A DNA stretch of 64,000 bases from TMP-86 sp044226865. GTDB lineage: Bacteria; Pseudomonadota; Gammaproteobacteria; Steroidobacterales; Steroidobacteraceae. The stretch lies in NCBI GenBank assembly GCA_044226865.1, contig JBGAGE010000002.1, positions 496,001-560,000 on the forward strand, in the 5' to 3' direction. A model generated the notes under the pieces. The model was not told the DNA's origin, did no database searches, and saw only the letters and a list, made by a program, of their open reading frames with translations. Made by a program: the position numbers and the translations under genes. The number at the start of each line of letters is the position of its first letter. The stretch's first letter is position 1. This document shows positions 1 through 9,109 of the stretch, one piece after another.

Positions 1-342
1 CTCGCGTTCGACGCCGATGCCGGCTCGGCCAGCGCCGTAGCGCAGGCAGGCGCATCACTCATTCCCGTCACCACGCTGGATGAGGCCGTGCCGGACGAGG
101 TGAGCTTCGTGAAGATGGACCTGGAAGGCTGGGAGTGGCGGGCGCTCATGGGGGCCCGCGGGCACCTGCGCCGCAGCGCGCCGAAACTCGCCATTGCCGT
201 CTATCACCGCGCCGCCGATTTCCGCCGCATACCGCAGCTGGTGTTGCAGCAGCGCCCGGACTACGGCGTGTACCTGCGGCATTACACGCAGGGCTGGTCG
301 GAAACGGTGATGTTCTTCGTGCCCGGCCATGGTGGAGCGTGA
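1..342 (+). CDS. FkbM-family methyltransferase, C-terminal part (5' end outside window)
   Basis: Only the last 113 codons are present; the frame is open from base 1. It would methylate a hydroxyl or carboxyl group on a small molecule or sugar using SAM. What is seen: the motif KMDLEGWEW about 40 residues in, which matches the conserved (K)xDxEGxE acidic loop of FkbM methyltransferases, followed by a short alpha/beta tail. The Rossmann core with the SAM glycine loop lies upstream of the window. Its stop overlaps the next ATG by one base (TGATG), so the two methyltransferases are probably co-translated. FkbM proteins often occur in exopolysaccharide or glycolipid clusters. The family call is fairly sure and the substrate is unknown. 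Confidence 0.7.
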   Translation, partial: LAFDADAGSASAVAQAGASLIPVTTLDEAVPDEVSFVKMDLEGWEWRALMGARGHLRRSAPKLAIAVYHRAADFRRIPQLVLQQRPDYGVYLRHYTQGWSETVMFFVPGHGGA

Positions 343-1067
343 TGGACGGTTGCGTGCAGGTCATCCGCCCAAAGGTGCTGTTCAAGCTGGTCGAGGATGC
401 ATTCCCCGCGCAGAATGTGAGCTTCAACGTGCTGATTCCCACCAGCATGATCGGCGGCCTCACGCTCCTGGAAAGCTCCATCCTGGTGTCGCTGATCCAC
501 CTGCTTCGACCCACCGAGTTCTTCGAGTTCGGCACCTATCACGGCGCCACCAGCGTGCTGCTGGCAAGCAATTCCGCCGACCATGCCCGCATCACCACGC
601 TGGACCTGCCGCCGGCTGAGGCGGCGGCCACGGAGGCGGAGGCGGCGGACGGGCGCCACCTGCGCGAAGGCGCCGCCAACGATGCGTTCCTGCGCCGCAG
701 CTTCGCGAGCCGCGGCTCACCCTACATCGACCGCGCTCCGCCCGCCGTGCGGCGCAAGGTGCAGCGCCTGCACGGTGATAGCCGCGAGCTGCAACCCGCC
801 GGTCAAGGGCTCGCCGGCCGGTTCGATTTCATCTTCATCGACGGCGGCCACGATCTCGAAACCGTGCGCATCGATACCGGCAACGCGCTGCAGATGGCGC
901 GCGAGGATGCCGTGATCCTCTGGCACGATTATCGATCCGCGCTGCATGGCGATGTCAGCCGGTTCGTCGATGACTTCAGCCGCGGGCAGCCGGTGATCCA
1001 TGTGGAGCACACCATGCTCGCCTTCAGCCTGCTGGGCCGTCATCGTCGGTTGCTGCCGGAAGGCTGA
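342..1067 (+). CDS. class I SAM-dependent methyltransferase (Methyltransf_24-like)
   Basis: A 241-residue protein. The SAM-binding motif I is FEFGTYHGATSVLLA near residue 62, and a second acidic strand FIFIDGGHDLE lies near residue 160. This pattern is typical of the methyltransferase_24/class I fold found next to polysaccharide and rhamnosyl-type genes. The ATG at 342 was chosen because it overlaps the upstream FkbM stop by one base; the frame stays open further 5', but that part only shadows the FkbM gene. The acceptor substrate cannot be read from the sequence. The tail (LLGRHRRLLPEG) is basic. The fatty acid desaturase gene follows 13 bp later, so a three-gene transcript is likely. Confidence 0.72.
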   Translation: MDGCVQVIRPKVLFKLVEDAFPAQNVSFNVLIPTSMIGGLTLLESSILVSLIHLLRPTEFFEFGTYHGATSVLLASNSADHARITTLDLPPAEAAATEAEAADGRHLREGAANDAFLRRSFASRGSPYIDRAPPAVRRKVQRLHGDSRELQPAGQGLAGRFDFIFIDGGHDLETVRIDTGNALQMAREDAVILWHDYRSALHGDVSRFVDDFSRGQPVIHVEHTMLAFSLLGRHRRLLPEG

Positions 1068-1080
1068 GCGCGCGGCGAAG

Positions 1081-2091
1081 ATGAACACACCGGACGCATC
1101 GGCGACACATTCACCACGGATCCAATGGTACCGCAGCCCTCTTGGCGAACCCCGCCTGGCCGAACTGATGCAATCCAGCGACGCGCGTGGACTTGCGCTG
1201 GCGGCCGGCCATCTGGCGCTCCTGACGGCGACGGGCGGCGCCTGCGTGTGGACGCTGTCGCAGGGCCATCTGCTGGTGGCCACCATCCTGCTGTGGGTGC
1301 ATGGCGCGTGCTACTCCTTCCTCGGGTTTGCCGGCGCCGCGCACGAACTGGCGCATCGCAATGTGTTCAGGACGCGCATGCTCAACGAGCTGTTCCTGTA
1401 CCTGTTCTGCTTCCTGACCTGGAACAATCCGGTGTATTTCCGCGCCAGTCACGCGCGCCATCACCGCGGCACGCTGCACGCCGTGCTCGACGGCGAGGTG
1501 CGCGCACCGGTGCGTGTCGACACGGCCGCGTGGATATGGGAACTGACCCTGGACCTGCCGGCGCTGCGCCGCGCGCTGCGCATCGTCATCGACAACAGCC
1601 GCGGCATCATCCGCGGCGACTGGGGAGCGCGCCTGTTTCCGCCTGGCGAGGAGCAAGCGCGCCGCCGGCTGATCGCGTGGGCGCGCGTCATGCTGGGCGG
1701 CCACGCGCTGCTGGCCGCGGCATTCCTCGCCACCGGCCACTGGCCGTTGTTGCTGCTGGTGAGCCTGGCACCATTCATCGCCGATTGGCTCAACAAGACC
1801 CTGGCCCTGGCGCAGCACGCCGGCATGCAATCCGAGGTGAATGATTTCCGCCTCAACAGCCGCAGCGTGGCGCTCAATCCGCTGCTGGGATTTCTCTATT
1901 GGCAGATGCACTATCACGTGGAACACCACATGTATCCCGGCGTGCCCTGTTATCACCTCAAGGCACTGCGGCAGGAGATCCACGGAGATCTGCCGCATGC
2001 CTGCAAGGGAATGCGCGGCGTATTGCGCGAACTGCTGGCGGAGCGGCACGCCGGTGTGGCGGCGGAGCGGCCGGCGCGAGTGGTCCGCTGA
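1081..2091 (+). CDS. membrane fatty acid desaturase/hydroxylase family
   Basis: A 336-residue integral membrane di-iron enzyme. All three histidine boxes of the family are present: HELAH with a following H (AHELAHRNVF, near residue 84), HARHH (SHARHHR, near residue 123) and HVEHH (HYHVEHHMYPG, near residue 279). Hydrophobic segments lie between boxes one and two and around residues 200-235. Such enzymes insert a double bond or hydroxyl into acyl chains or related lipids using O2 and an electron donor. ATG 1081 follows the methyltransferase stop closely. The pairing with two methyltransferases suggests modification of a lipid or polyketide-like product rather than bulk membrane desaturation, but this is inference. 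Confidence 0.8.
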   Translation: MNTPDASATHSPRIQWYRSPLGEPRLAELMQSSDARGLALAAGHLALLTATGGACVWTLSQGHLLVATILLWVHGACYSFLGFAGAAHELAHRNVFRTRMLNELFLYLFCFLTWNNPVYFRASHARHHRGTLHAVLDGEVRAPVRVDTAAWIWELTLDLPALRRALRIVIDNSRGIIRGDWGARLFPPGEEQARRRLIAWARVMLGGHALLAAAFLATGHWPLLLLVSLAPFIADWLNKTLALAQHAGMQSEVNDFRLNSRSVALNPLLGFLYWQMHYHVEHHMYPGVPCYHLKALRQEIHGDLPHACKGMRGVLRELLAERHAGVAAERPARVVR

Positions 2092-2115
2092 ACGCGGACC
2101 GTCATCATCGCAGGC

Positions 2116-2340
2116 TCAGGGTTCTTCGATGCGCTCGCAAGGATACTGCGAGCGCAGGGACCGGCAATCCTGGCGGTGAAGGTAGATGGTGAGTCCCGCA
2201 ACCTGCGCAATCAGGCCGATGCAGAAAGCCAATTCGGCGGTGCTGGAACCGGCGTTCAAGTAGGACACGAGCATGGCGAGCCAACCCAGGCCCACATAGG
2301 CGAAGGGCAGACTTTCGTACACAGGGCGGCTTAAGCGCAT
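2116..2340 (-). CDS. small membrane protein, hypothetical
   Basis: A 74-residue protein not recognised as a named family. Two hydrophobic helices are visible (about residues 12-30 and 36-54) with a short charged, Cys-containing tail (DCRSLRSQYPCERIEEP). The start is supported by a purine-rich AGAGGGG stretch about 8 bases upstream of the ATG. It converges on the desaturase gene, with 24 bp between the stops, and no partner gene is close. It probably sits in the inner membrane. Function unknown. Confidence 0.55.
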   Translation of the reverse strand: MRLSRPVYESLPFAYVGLGWLAMLVSYLNAGSSTAELAFCIGLIAQVAGLTIYLHRQDCRSLRSQYPCERIEEP

Positions 2341-2456
2341 GGACGTCCCCTCTTATTGTGGGACCATGCTACCCCGACGCAGGCGCGCGCAGCGTGGCGA
2401 TTTGACCTAAACCGCCGGATTCGTGCGAGGCCGCGCGAATGTGCGGTCGCGGGACT

Positions 2457-2624
2457 TTAGTCCTGGCCGACGAGCTTCTCGAGCAGACGCGACAACCAGG
2501 AACTCTTCCAACCCTCGACGTGCAGTTCGCCGCCCTTGGGCCGCGACGGGTTGGGATGGCGCGCCTGGGCCAGCAATTCCTTGGGCATCTGCAGTTCGAA
2601 CTGGCCGGTCATGGATGAATCCAT
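2457..2624 (-). CDS. small hypothetical protein, 55 aa
   Basis: A short soluble protein starting MDSSMTGQFELQMPKELLA. The start at 2624 is preferred over upstream in-frame codons because GTGGAGAGCGCG precedes the ATG as a plausible ribosome-binding site. The reading frame continues to 2696 without another convincing start. The sequence has a Pro/Arg/Lys patch (HPNPSRPKGG) and an amphipathic C-terminal helix (SWLSRLLEKLVGQD). No family was recognised. It is flanked by non-coding gaps of 116 bp and 283 bp. It could be a real small protein or a chance open frame; the ribosome site and helix lean towards real. Confidence 0.4.
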   Translation of the reverse strand: MDSSMTGQFELQMPKELLAQARHPNPSRPKGGELHVEGWKSSWLSRLLEKLVGQD

Positions 2625-2907
2625 CGCGCTCTCCACATGTTTACGGGTAGCTGCAGCGTAACCGCACCCCGCCGCGGCCACTGCGACGCGGCGCACGCGG
2701 CAGGCTCAGGCCAGGATTATGAAAAATGCTCGCGCCGGCGCTTGTGACTGTTGGAACCAGGGGAGAGTGGAGTCCGAAGCGCCGATGCGAGCCGCGGCGG
2801 GCATCCTGCCCAGGTGTGAACCAATTCCTTCCTGGAAACCGCCAGCGCAGTGTGCCGCAGGCCGGCGGCAAAGCGGAGCGGCAAACCGCACGTGATCGTT
2901 CAGAAAT

Positions 2908-4347
2908 TCAGGCCGTGCCACCGACGGTGAGTGAATCGATCTTGAGCGTGGGTTGGCCGACACCCACCGGTACCGATTGTCCTTCCTTGCCGCAGGTGCC
3001 GACGCCCGCATCGAGCTTGAGGTCATTGCCGACGAGGCTGACACGCGTCAGCACATCGGGGCCGTTGCCGATCAGCGTCGCGCCCTTGACCGGCGCGCCG
3101 ATACGTCCATTCTCGATCAGGTAGGCCTCGCTCGCCGAGAACACGAATTTGCCGGAGGTGATGTCCACCTGCCCGCCGCCGAAGTTCACGGCATACAAGC
3201 CCTTGGGCACTGAGGCGATGATCTCCTCGGGCGCGGTGTTGCCGGGACGCATGTAGGTATTGGTCATGCGCGGCAGCGTCATGTGCGCGAAGGATTCGCG
3301 GCGGCCGTTGCCGGTCGGCTGCATGCCCATCAGCCGCGCATTGAGCTTGTCCTGCAGATAACCACGCAGGATGCCTTTCTCGATCAGCACCGTGCATTGC
3401 GAGGGAGTGCCTTCGTCATCGACGTTGAGCGAACCGCGGCGCGAATCCAACGTACCATCGTCGACCACCGTGATGGTCTCGCTTGCCACCTTCTGGCCGA
3501 TGCGGTTGGTGAAGGCCGAAGTCCCCTTGCGATTGAAATCGCCCTCCAGGCCATGACCGATGGCCTCATGCAACAGGATGCCGGGCCAACCCGGGCCGAG
3601 CACCACCGTCATCGGGCCGGCCGGCGCCGCCACCGCCTCGAGATTCACCAATGCCTGGCGCACGGCCTCGGCCGCGTGCTTGAAAGGCGCCTCGCCGTGC
3701 AACAATTCGTTCCAGCCGATGCGGCCCCCGCCACCGCTGTAGCCTTGTTCACGCCGCCCATTCTGCTCGACGATGACCGAGACGTTCATGCGCACCAGCG
3801 GCCGCACGTCCGCCGCGAGTGTGCCATCGCTGGCGGCGATCAACACCACCTCATGTGAAGCCGCGAGCGAAGCCATCACCTGCTTGACGCGCGGATCCTG
3901 CTTGCGGGCATAGGCATCCAGCTTCATGAGCCAGGCCACCTTGTCCTCGTCGGGCAGCGTGTCGAGCGGATCGATGGGTAGGTACAGGCGCTTTTCCACC
4001 GGGCGCGACCAGGCCTGCACCGCCTGCGTCGCACCGCTGCGTGCGATGGCGCGCGCGCTGCCCGCCGCCTGCTCCAGCGCGGGCAGCACGACTTCATCCG
4101 TATACGCGAAGCCGGTCTTCTCGGCGCTCATCGCGCGCACGCCTACGCCCTGCTCGATGTTGTAGGAGGCTTCCTTGACGATGCCGTCCTCCAGCGACCA
4201 CGACTCCTCGCGCGATAGCTGGAAATACAGGTCGGCATGATCGATGCCGCGCCCCATGACGGAGTCCAGCACGCGCCCCAGGCGGCTCTCGTCCAGCCCG
4301 GAGGGGCGCAGGATGAGATCGCCGGCCAGTTCCAGCCCGCCGCTCAT
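2908..4347 (-). CDS. tldD: metalloprotease TldD
   Basis: A 479-residue peptidase. TldD pairs with TldE/PmbA to form a heterodimeric zinc protease that degrades unfolded peptides and, in some species, processes microcin B17 and CcdA. The zinc motif HEAIGH is at residues 260-265 (HExxxH form), in the family context GILLHEAIGHGLEGD. The C-terminal half carries the expected TYMRPG and NFGGGQVD blocks. Start ATG 4347 overlaps the upstream nitrilase stop by ATGA. The usual E. coli order rng-yhdP-tldD is kept apart from the inserted nitrilase gene. The pmbA partner is not in the window. Very confident. Confidence 0.95.
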   Translation of the reverse strand: MSGGLELAGDLILRPSGLDESRLGRVLDSVMGRGIDHADLYFQLSREESWSLEDGIVKEASYNIEQGVGVRAMSAEKTGFAYTDEVVLPALEQAAGSARAIARSGATQAVQAWSRPVEKRLYLPIDPLDTLPDEDKVAWLMKLDAYARKQDPRVKQVMASLAASHEVVLIAASDGTLAADVRPLVRMNVSVIVEQNGRREQGYSGGGGRIGWNELLHGEAPFKHAAEAVRQALVNLEAVAAPAGPMTVVLGPGWPGILLHEAIGHGLEGDFNRKGTSAFTNRIGQKVASETITVVDDGTLDSRRGSLNVDDEGTPSQCTVLIEKGILRGYLQDKLNARLMGMQPTGNGRRESFAHMTLPRMTNTYMRPGNTAPEEIIASVPKGLYAVNFGGGQVDITSGKFVFSASEAYLIENGRIGAPVKGATLIGNGPDVLTRVSLVGNDLKLDAGVGTCGKEGQSVPVGVGQPTLKIDSLTVGGTA

Positions 4348-5180
4348 GCGCGCACCACCGGTGGCTGCGCCACCAGGCGGCGGTTGGCGAGCGCGGGGAA
4401 GCGTTCGCGCGTGGCTGCCTGCTCCGCAAGGTCGAATGAGGCCGTGATCACGCCGGGACCCTCGGGCCGCCGCGCCAACACCTTGCCCCAATAGTCGATG
4501 ATCAGGCTGTCGCCGTAGGTGTCACGGCCATTGCTGTGGGTGCCGACCTGCGCGGGCGCCACCACGTAACAGAGGTTTTCGATGGCGCGTGCACGCAGCA
4601 GGGATTCCCAATGCGCGCGCCCCGTGGGCACGGTGAAGGCCGCCGGCATCGCCAGCCATTGCGCACCACGATCGACGAGTGCGCGGTACAACTCGGGAAA
4701 GCGCATGTCATAGCACACCGACATGCCCAGCTTGCCCACCGGGGTGTCGGCCACCACCACGTCGGCGCCCGGCTCCACATGCGTGGATTCGCGATAATCC
4801 TCGTTGCGCCCCGGAATGGAGACATCGAACAGATGGATCTTGTCGTAGCGGGCGGTGCAGCGTCCGCCGGCGTCGTACAGGAGCGAGGTGTTGGCGACGC
4901 GGCTGTCGGCCGAGCGCTGGATGCCGATGGTGCCGGCGAGGATCCACAGGCCGAGCGAGCGCGCCGTCTCAGCCAGGAAATCCTGGATCGGGCCCACACC
5001 GGCGCGCTCGGCGACCTGACGCTTGTCGGCATCGCGGATGCCCATGAAGGCGAAATTCTCGGGCAGGCAGGCGATCAGCGCGCCGGCGTCCTTAGCCTCG
5101 CGCAACAGCCGCGCGGCAGTGGCGAGATTGTCCTGTACCACATGTCCCGAATTCATCTGAATGGCGGCCACGGTGCCCAT
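4344..5180 (-). CDS. carbon-nitrogen hydrolase (nitrilase superfamily, Nit1/deaminated glutathione amidase-like)
   Basis: A 278-residue amidase of the nitrilase superfamily. The catalytic triad is visible: Glu in CLPENFAF, Lys in YDKIHLFDV and Cys in SVCYDMRFPE. The DKIHLFDV and YDMRFPELYR context is typical of the Nit1/YafV-type omega-amidases that repair deaminated glutathione. Start ATG 5180 is preferred over an in-frame ATG at 5222, because AAGAGGTGG lies eight bases upstream and the protein then begins right at the first beta strand (MGTVAAIQM). It is translationally coupled to tldD. In many gammaproteobacteria this gene sits between yhdP and tldD, so the location supports the call. Confidence 0.88.
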   Translation of the reverse strand: MGTVAAIQMNSGHVVQDNLATAARLLREAKDAGALIACLPENFAFMGIRDADKRQVAERAGVGPIQDFLAETARSLGLWILAGTIGIQRSADSRVANTSLLYDAGGRCTARYDKIHLFDVSIPGRNEDYRESTHVEPGADVVVADTPVGKLGMSVCYDMRFPELYRALVDRGAQWLAMPAAFTVPTGRAHWESLLRARAIENLCYVVAPAQVGTHSNGRDTYGDSLIIDYWGKVLARRPEGPGVITASFDLAEQAATRERFPALANRRLVAQPPVVRA

Positions 5181-5218
5181 CGATACCCACCTCTTGCGAA
5201 ATGCCAATGACGAAAAAC

Positions 5219-8200
5219 TCAATGCTGCTGCGCGGCCGGCTCGCGCTTGGTCGCGGCCGCCGCCTCATCGCTCTTCACCCGTTCGATCAGCGGATTTTCC
5301 CAGCTGCCGGTGATGCGATAATACCCGCGGGCCAGCCCCTTCAAGGGTTGTTTGAACACCTGCGAGAACACCAGCACCGCCGCACCCACCACCGGACCGG
5401 CCGCCAGGGTGCTGGCCAACGGCAGCGAATTGCCGAAGTTGCCCGCCACCACTGCAGTCTGGTCGATATCGCGTTTTGCAAGGCCCACACGGCCGACGAG
5501 GCCGATCTCGGCGGCCGGCCCGTCGAGCAGGAAATTGGTGGTGTAGGCATCGCCGTTGCGCAGGTCGAAATCCCCGCGGATGGAGTCGTAGGCGAAGCCC
5601 TTGTCGGTGAGGTCTGAGAAGTCCAGGAACAGCCGGCGCGGCAGGGTCGCCACGCTGGCCAGGCCAAGCACCCGGCCAGCGCCCGGATTCAAGTCGACGA
5701 TCTGGCCCTTGGTGGCTTCCAGCTTGATCTGGCCGCCGAGGCTGCCAAGGGCCGACTGGGAGGGGATGCCGGCCCAGTCGAGGTCGAACTCCAGCCTGCC
5801 CGCCTTGCCCTGCACGACGTCCGCATAGCCGAACTGCGCGAGGGTCCTCTGCACGTCGTTGCTGACCAACACGCCTTCCAGGGTGCCGCGGCCCGCGCCC
5901 TCCCCCCGCCAGGCGCCGGTGGCCTCCAGATTGAAGCTCTCGCTCTTGATCTTGGCCTGATCCAGCACCACGCCGTCATCCACCCGCGACAGCGTGGCAT
6001 CCACGGCGCCGATCAACTGCGAACCCCACGTCAACTGGCCGACATCGAAGCGCAACGCCGGCACGGCACGCGGACTGACCGCGGATTCGGCCGGCGGTTG
6101 CGCCGGCGCGGCCGCAGCCGAACCGGCCGACGACGGATCGGCCTGGGTCTCCGCTGGCACGCGGTCCTCGATCTTCAGACGCGAGAATGCAAAATTCCAC
6201 GGGTTTGCACTCTCGCCTCTGGGAAAGCTCAGCGTGCCCTGCGCATTCGGGCCCCCGACCTGCACCTCCCAGGCCTCGCCGGCCGAGCTGAGCGCGAGTT
6301 GCACCTGATGAAAAGCCAGGGCGTGAAAATCCAACTCACCCACTGTCAGCGACGCCGACTGCAGCCAGTCGGACAAGGCGGTGGCGCCCGCCGCCGGACT
6401 GCCGGCCGCGATGGCGCTGCGCCACGCCAGCCATCCCGACAGGTCGAGGCGCGGAACCGTGCCGCCGATCACCAGCCGGTCGCCGCCGCCCAGCACCGCG
6501 GATTCGCCGCCGAACTGGGCGGCGGCGCGATCCAGCCGGTTGGCGGCATCCCATTGGATCAGGGCATGGCCCAAGGGCGCGAGGCTGATGTTCATCACAG
6601 GTCCCGGGCCCTTCAACCAATCGACCTGTGCGCTCGCCTGCCACGCGGCGGCAGCATTTTTGGCGAAGGGCTCGGGTAGCCTGAGTTCCAGGCCCTCGAG
6701 GGTGCTGTGCACCCGGACCCAGCGGTCGCGGGCTGGTGCCGGCGCCAGCCGGACCGTGCCGCGCCAGTCGGCATGGCCGTCGATCGTCACCGGTGCGGGC
6801 AGGTCGAAGGCCGCACGCAGGCCCTCGGCCGTCAGCGTGCCGCGCAATTCGAGCTGGGTGGCGAGATCCGCGCGATTGCGCGGTGGGCGCGCTCGCACCT
6901 GCAGCGGGCCACCGAGGGCCTGGCCGCGCAGCTGCGCACGCGGCACCTGCGCACCATCCACCGACACGCTGCCCTGCAATTGCGTGGCCGCGGCCTTGGA
7001 TCCCTTGTAGGCGAGGCTGACCCCCTGCAACTGCGCCTCCACCAGCACGCGGCGCTGATCGAATTGCTTGAACGGCAGGAACAGATCGACGCTGGCCTGC
7101 AAGGGGCCCGCGCCGTCGACCTTGGAGAAGGCGTTGCCGGCAAGCGCGTCCAACGGCGTCGCCGCCAGGAATTTCACCGCGGCGTCGGCATTCGTGCGCG
7201 ACTCTGCATGCACGCTCAGTTCGCCGGTCTTGAAATCGATGAATTCGGCATGCCCGGCCTGCACCTGCACGTCACCCGCGCGCGCTTGCCGCACGGTCAC
7301 CGACAGGCCTTGGTTGCGAAACTCGGCATCCAGCGACACGTCCTCGATGCGCGGCCAGCCTTCGCGGTAGTCCAGGACGAAATGCTCGCCGGGGAAGCGC
7401 ACCAGGAACAGCCCGCTGCCGTCGCGGAAGGGGAAATTGCGTACCGGCCCCTGAAACACGACATCCGCCTGCGGCACGCGGCCCGCGACGAAGGCGCGGT
7501 CGAGCCAGGCCAGTGCGCTGGGGGCGAGCTTCTGCCGCGGCAGGTAGCGCGGCGCGGAACTCGCATCCACATCGCGCACCACGCTTGCCACGGTCAGCTC
7601 GGGCGAGGATCCCGTGCCGGGATCGCTCCAGGCGAACTTGGCTGACAGCTTGAGGTCCTGGTTGCCCAACTCCAGGTTCTTGCTCGCCACCAGCAGCGAT
7701 CCGGCCTCGCGCTTCCAGTAGACCGTGGCGCGCAGGGTGTCGAACGGAACCGGCGCCGGCCATTGCTCGGGCCAGGCGACCCGGGTTCCGGGAGCGTCGA
7801 GCGCAAGGCTGCCGCTGCGCTCGTTGCCTTCGAAGCTGCCGGACAATCCCTTGAAGCCCGGCGCGTGTCCCAGCGGTGCAAAACCCGCGCGGTTGAATCG
7901 GGCGCGCACACTCCAGCGCGCCGTTGCGGCGGAGGCCGCCGCATCGAAGCTGAGTTGCGCGTCGCTGAAATCGCCGGAAAGATCGTATGCGGCAATGCGC
8001 TCCCGCAGGCTCTTCTGCGGCAACACCGCCACCACCGGCGCCAGCGCATCGATGCTCAGGTGATCGAACTGCCCGCGCAGCGAGGCGAGCACACCGGCCG
8101 GGGAGCGCCATTCGGCGTGAAAGCGCGTTTCGGGAGCGGCGCCCTGCGCGGCAGCGGTGCGCACGCGCCGGCCGCTGAAACTCCAACGGTCAGCCGAACG

Positions 8201-9109
8201 CGACAGGTCGAAGACACCGCCCACTTCGCGCAGCGGTCGGGCTTTGCCGTCGGCGCGGAAATCGCGCGCCAGCAAATCGAGTTTGATCTTGAAGGCGTCG
8301 GCGCCCGTGCCCGAGGCATCGAGATCGACACGTGCGATGCCCGACTGCACCGAGTTGGAATACTCCGGCAGCAGATCGTGCCAGCCGGGCAGCGAGACTT
8401 CGCGCGCGCGCAAGTCCGCGCGCCAGCTCATGGCATCATCGCCCGTGAAATCCGCCACGTTCAGGCGCAAGCGGATGGTACCGCTGAGTTGCGAAGGCAT
8501 GGTGGTGTCGAGGCCCAGATCGACACGGCCGCCACTGCGGGTGAGCGCGAGGCCCACCGAGTCGAAGCGCAGCGTCGGCGAGGTGTCGTTCCAGCGCAGG
8601 AGCGTCAAGCGGGCGTTGCGGATATCGAGCCGGCCCGAGGGAAGCCGGCGCAGCGTGTAGCGCAGATCGCCGTGTCCGCCGCCGAACTCCACCCCGCTGC
8701 CGATGCTGAAGCGATCGGGGCCGAGCCGGGTGATGGTGAGCTGCGGGGAATCCAGCCGGATGCGCCCCGCCAGCAGTCGTGCATTGGCCAGCAGCGACCA
8801 CACGTCCACCGCCACGCTGCCACTGCGCGCCTGCGCAAGGCTCATGCGGTCATCGCCGGAGCGCAGTTCCAACCCGTCGAAGCGCAGCTCCGGACCGTAC
8901 CACCGCAGCGCCGGCGTGACCGCCGAGAAGCGGATGTGCAGGCCCGTCTGCTGGTGCACCCAACTCTTGAGCTGCGCCTGGTACTCGGGCACCCGGTTCA
9001 GCGCGACCTTGACGGCGACGATCAGCACCAACAGCAGCAGCAGCGCCGCTGCCGCCGCGTACAGCAGCCACTTGGCCACGCGCCGCGAGTTCACCGTCAG
9101 AGCCCGCAC
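5219..9109 (-). CDS. yhdP: YhdP-family AsmA-like envelope protein
   Basis: A 1296-residue protein with one N-terminal transmembrane helix (about residues 13-35) followed by a very long periplasmic beta-rich region of the DUF3971/AsmA-C kind. YhdP, with TamB and YdbH, bridges inner and outer membranes and moves phospholipids to the outer membrane. The early motif YGPELRFDGLELRSG and the final segment with AEIGLVGRVGLAKRDIDQT are typical. The start is GTG at 9109, directly abutting the rng stop, and the length is close to the E. coli protein (about 1270). An Ala/Pro-rich stretch (AAAAPAQPPAESAVSPRA) near residue 1020 looks like a linker. The final residues are Ala/Lys rich. Confidence 0.92.
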   Translation of the reverse strand: MRALTVNSRRVAKWLLYAAAAALLLLLVLIVAVKVALNRVPEYQAQLKSWVHQQTGLHIRFSAVTPALRWYGPELRFDGLELRSGDDRMSLAQARSGSVAVDVWSLLANARLLAGRIRLDSPQLTITRLGPDRFSIGSGVEFGGGHGDLRYTLRRLPSGRLDIRNARLTLLRWNDTSPTLRFDSVGLALTRSGGRVDLGLDTTMPSQLSGTIRLRLNVADFTGDDAMSWRADLRAREVSLPGWHDLLPEYSNSVQSGIARVDLDASGTGADAFKIKLDLLARDFRADGKARPLREVGGVFDLSRSADRWSFSGRRVRTAAAQGAAPETRFHAEWRSPAGVLASLRGQFDHLSIDALAPVVAVLPQKSLRERIAAYDLSGDFSDAQLSFDAAASAATARWSVRARFNRAGFAPLGHAPGFKGLSGSFEGNERSGSLALDAPGTRVAWPEQWPAPVPFDTLRATVYWKREAGSLLVASKNLELGNQDLKLSAKFAWSDPGTGSSPELTVASVVRDVDASSAPRYLPRQKLAPSALAWLDRAFVAGRVPQADVVFQGPVRNFPFRDGSGLFLVRFPGEHFVLDYREGWPRIEDVSLDAEFRNQGLSVTVRQARAGDVQVQAGHAEFIDFKTGELSVHAESRTNADAAVKFLAATPLDALAGNAFSKVDGAGPLQASVDLFLPFKQFDQRRVLVEAQLQGVSLAYKGSKAAATQLQGSVSVDGAQVPRAQLRGQALGGPLQVRARPPRNRADLATQLELRGTLTAEGLRAAFDLPAPVTIDGHADWRGTVRLAPAPARDRWVRVHSTLEGLELRLPEPFAKNAAAAWQASAQVDWLKGPGPVMNISLAPLGHALIQWDAANRLDRAAAQFGGESAVLGGGDRLVIGGTVPRLDLSGWLAWRSAIAAGSPAAGATALSDWLQSASLTVGELDFHALAFHQVQLALSSAGEAWEVQVGGPNAQGTLSFPRGESANPWNFAFSRLKIEDRVPAETQADPSSAGSAAAAPAQPPAESAVSPRAVPALRFDVGQLTWGSQLIGAVDATLSRVDDGVVLDQAKIKSESFNLEATGAWRGEGAGRGTLEGVLVSNDVQRTLAQFGYADVVQGKAGRLEFDLDWAGIPSQSALGSLGGQIKLEATKGQIVDLNPGAGRVLGLASVATLPRRLFLDFSDLTDKGFAYDSIRGDFDLRNGDAYTTNFLLDGPAAEIGLVGRVGLAKRDIDQTAVVAGNFGNSLPLASTLAAGPVVGAAVLVFSQVFKQPLKGLARGYYRITGSWENPLIERVKSDEAAAATKREPAAQQH

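Noticed and set aside
135..341. A longer start for the second methyltransferase
   Set aside because: The frame is open 69 codons further upstream but overlaps the FkbM-family coding sequence; the TGATG overlap at 340-344 is a better start.
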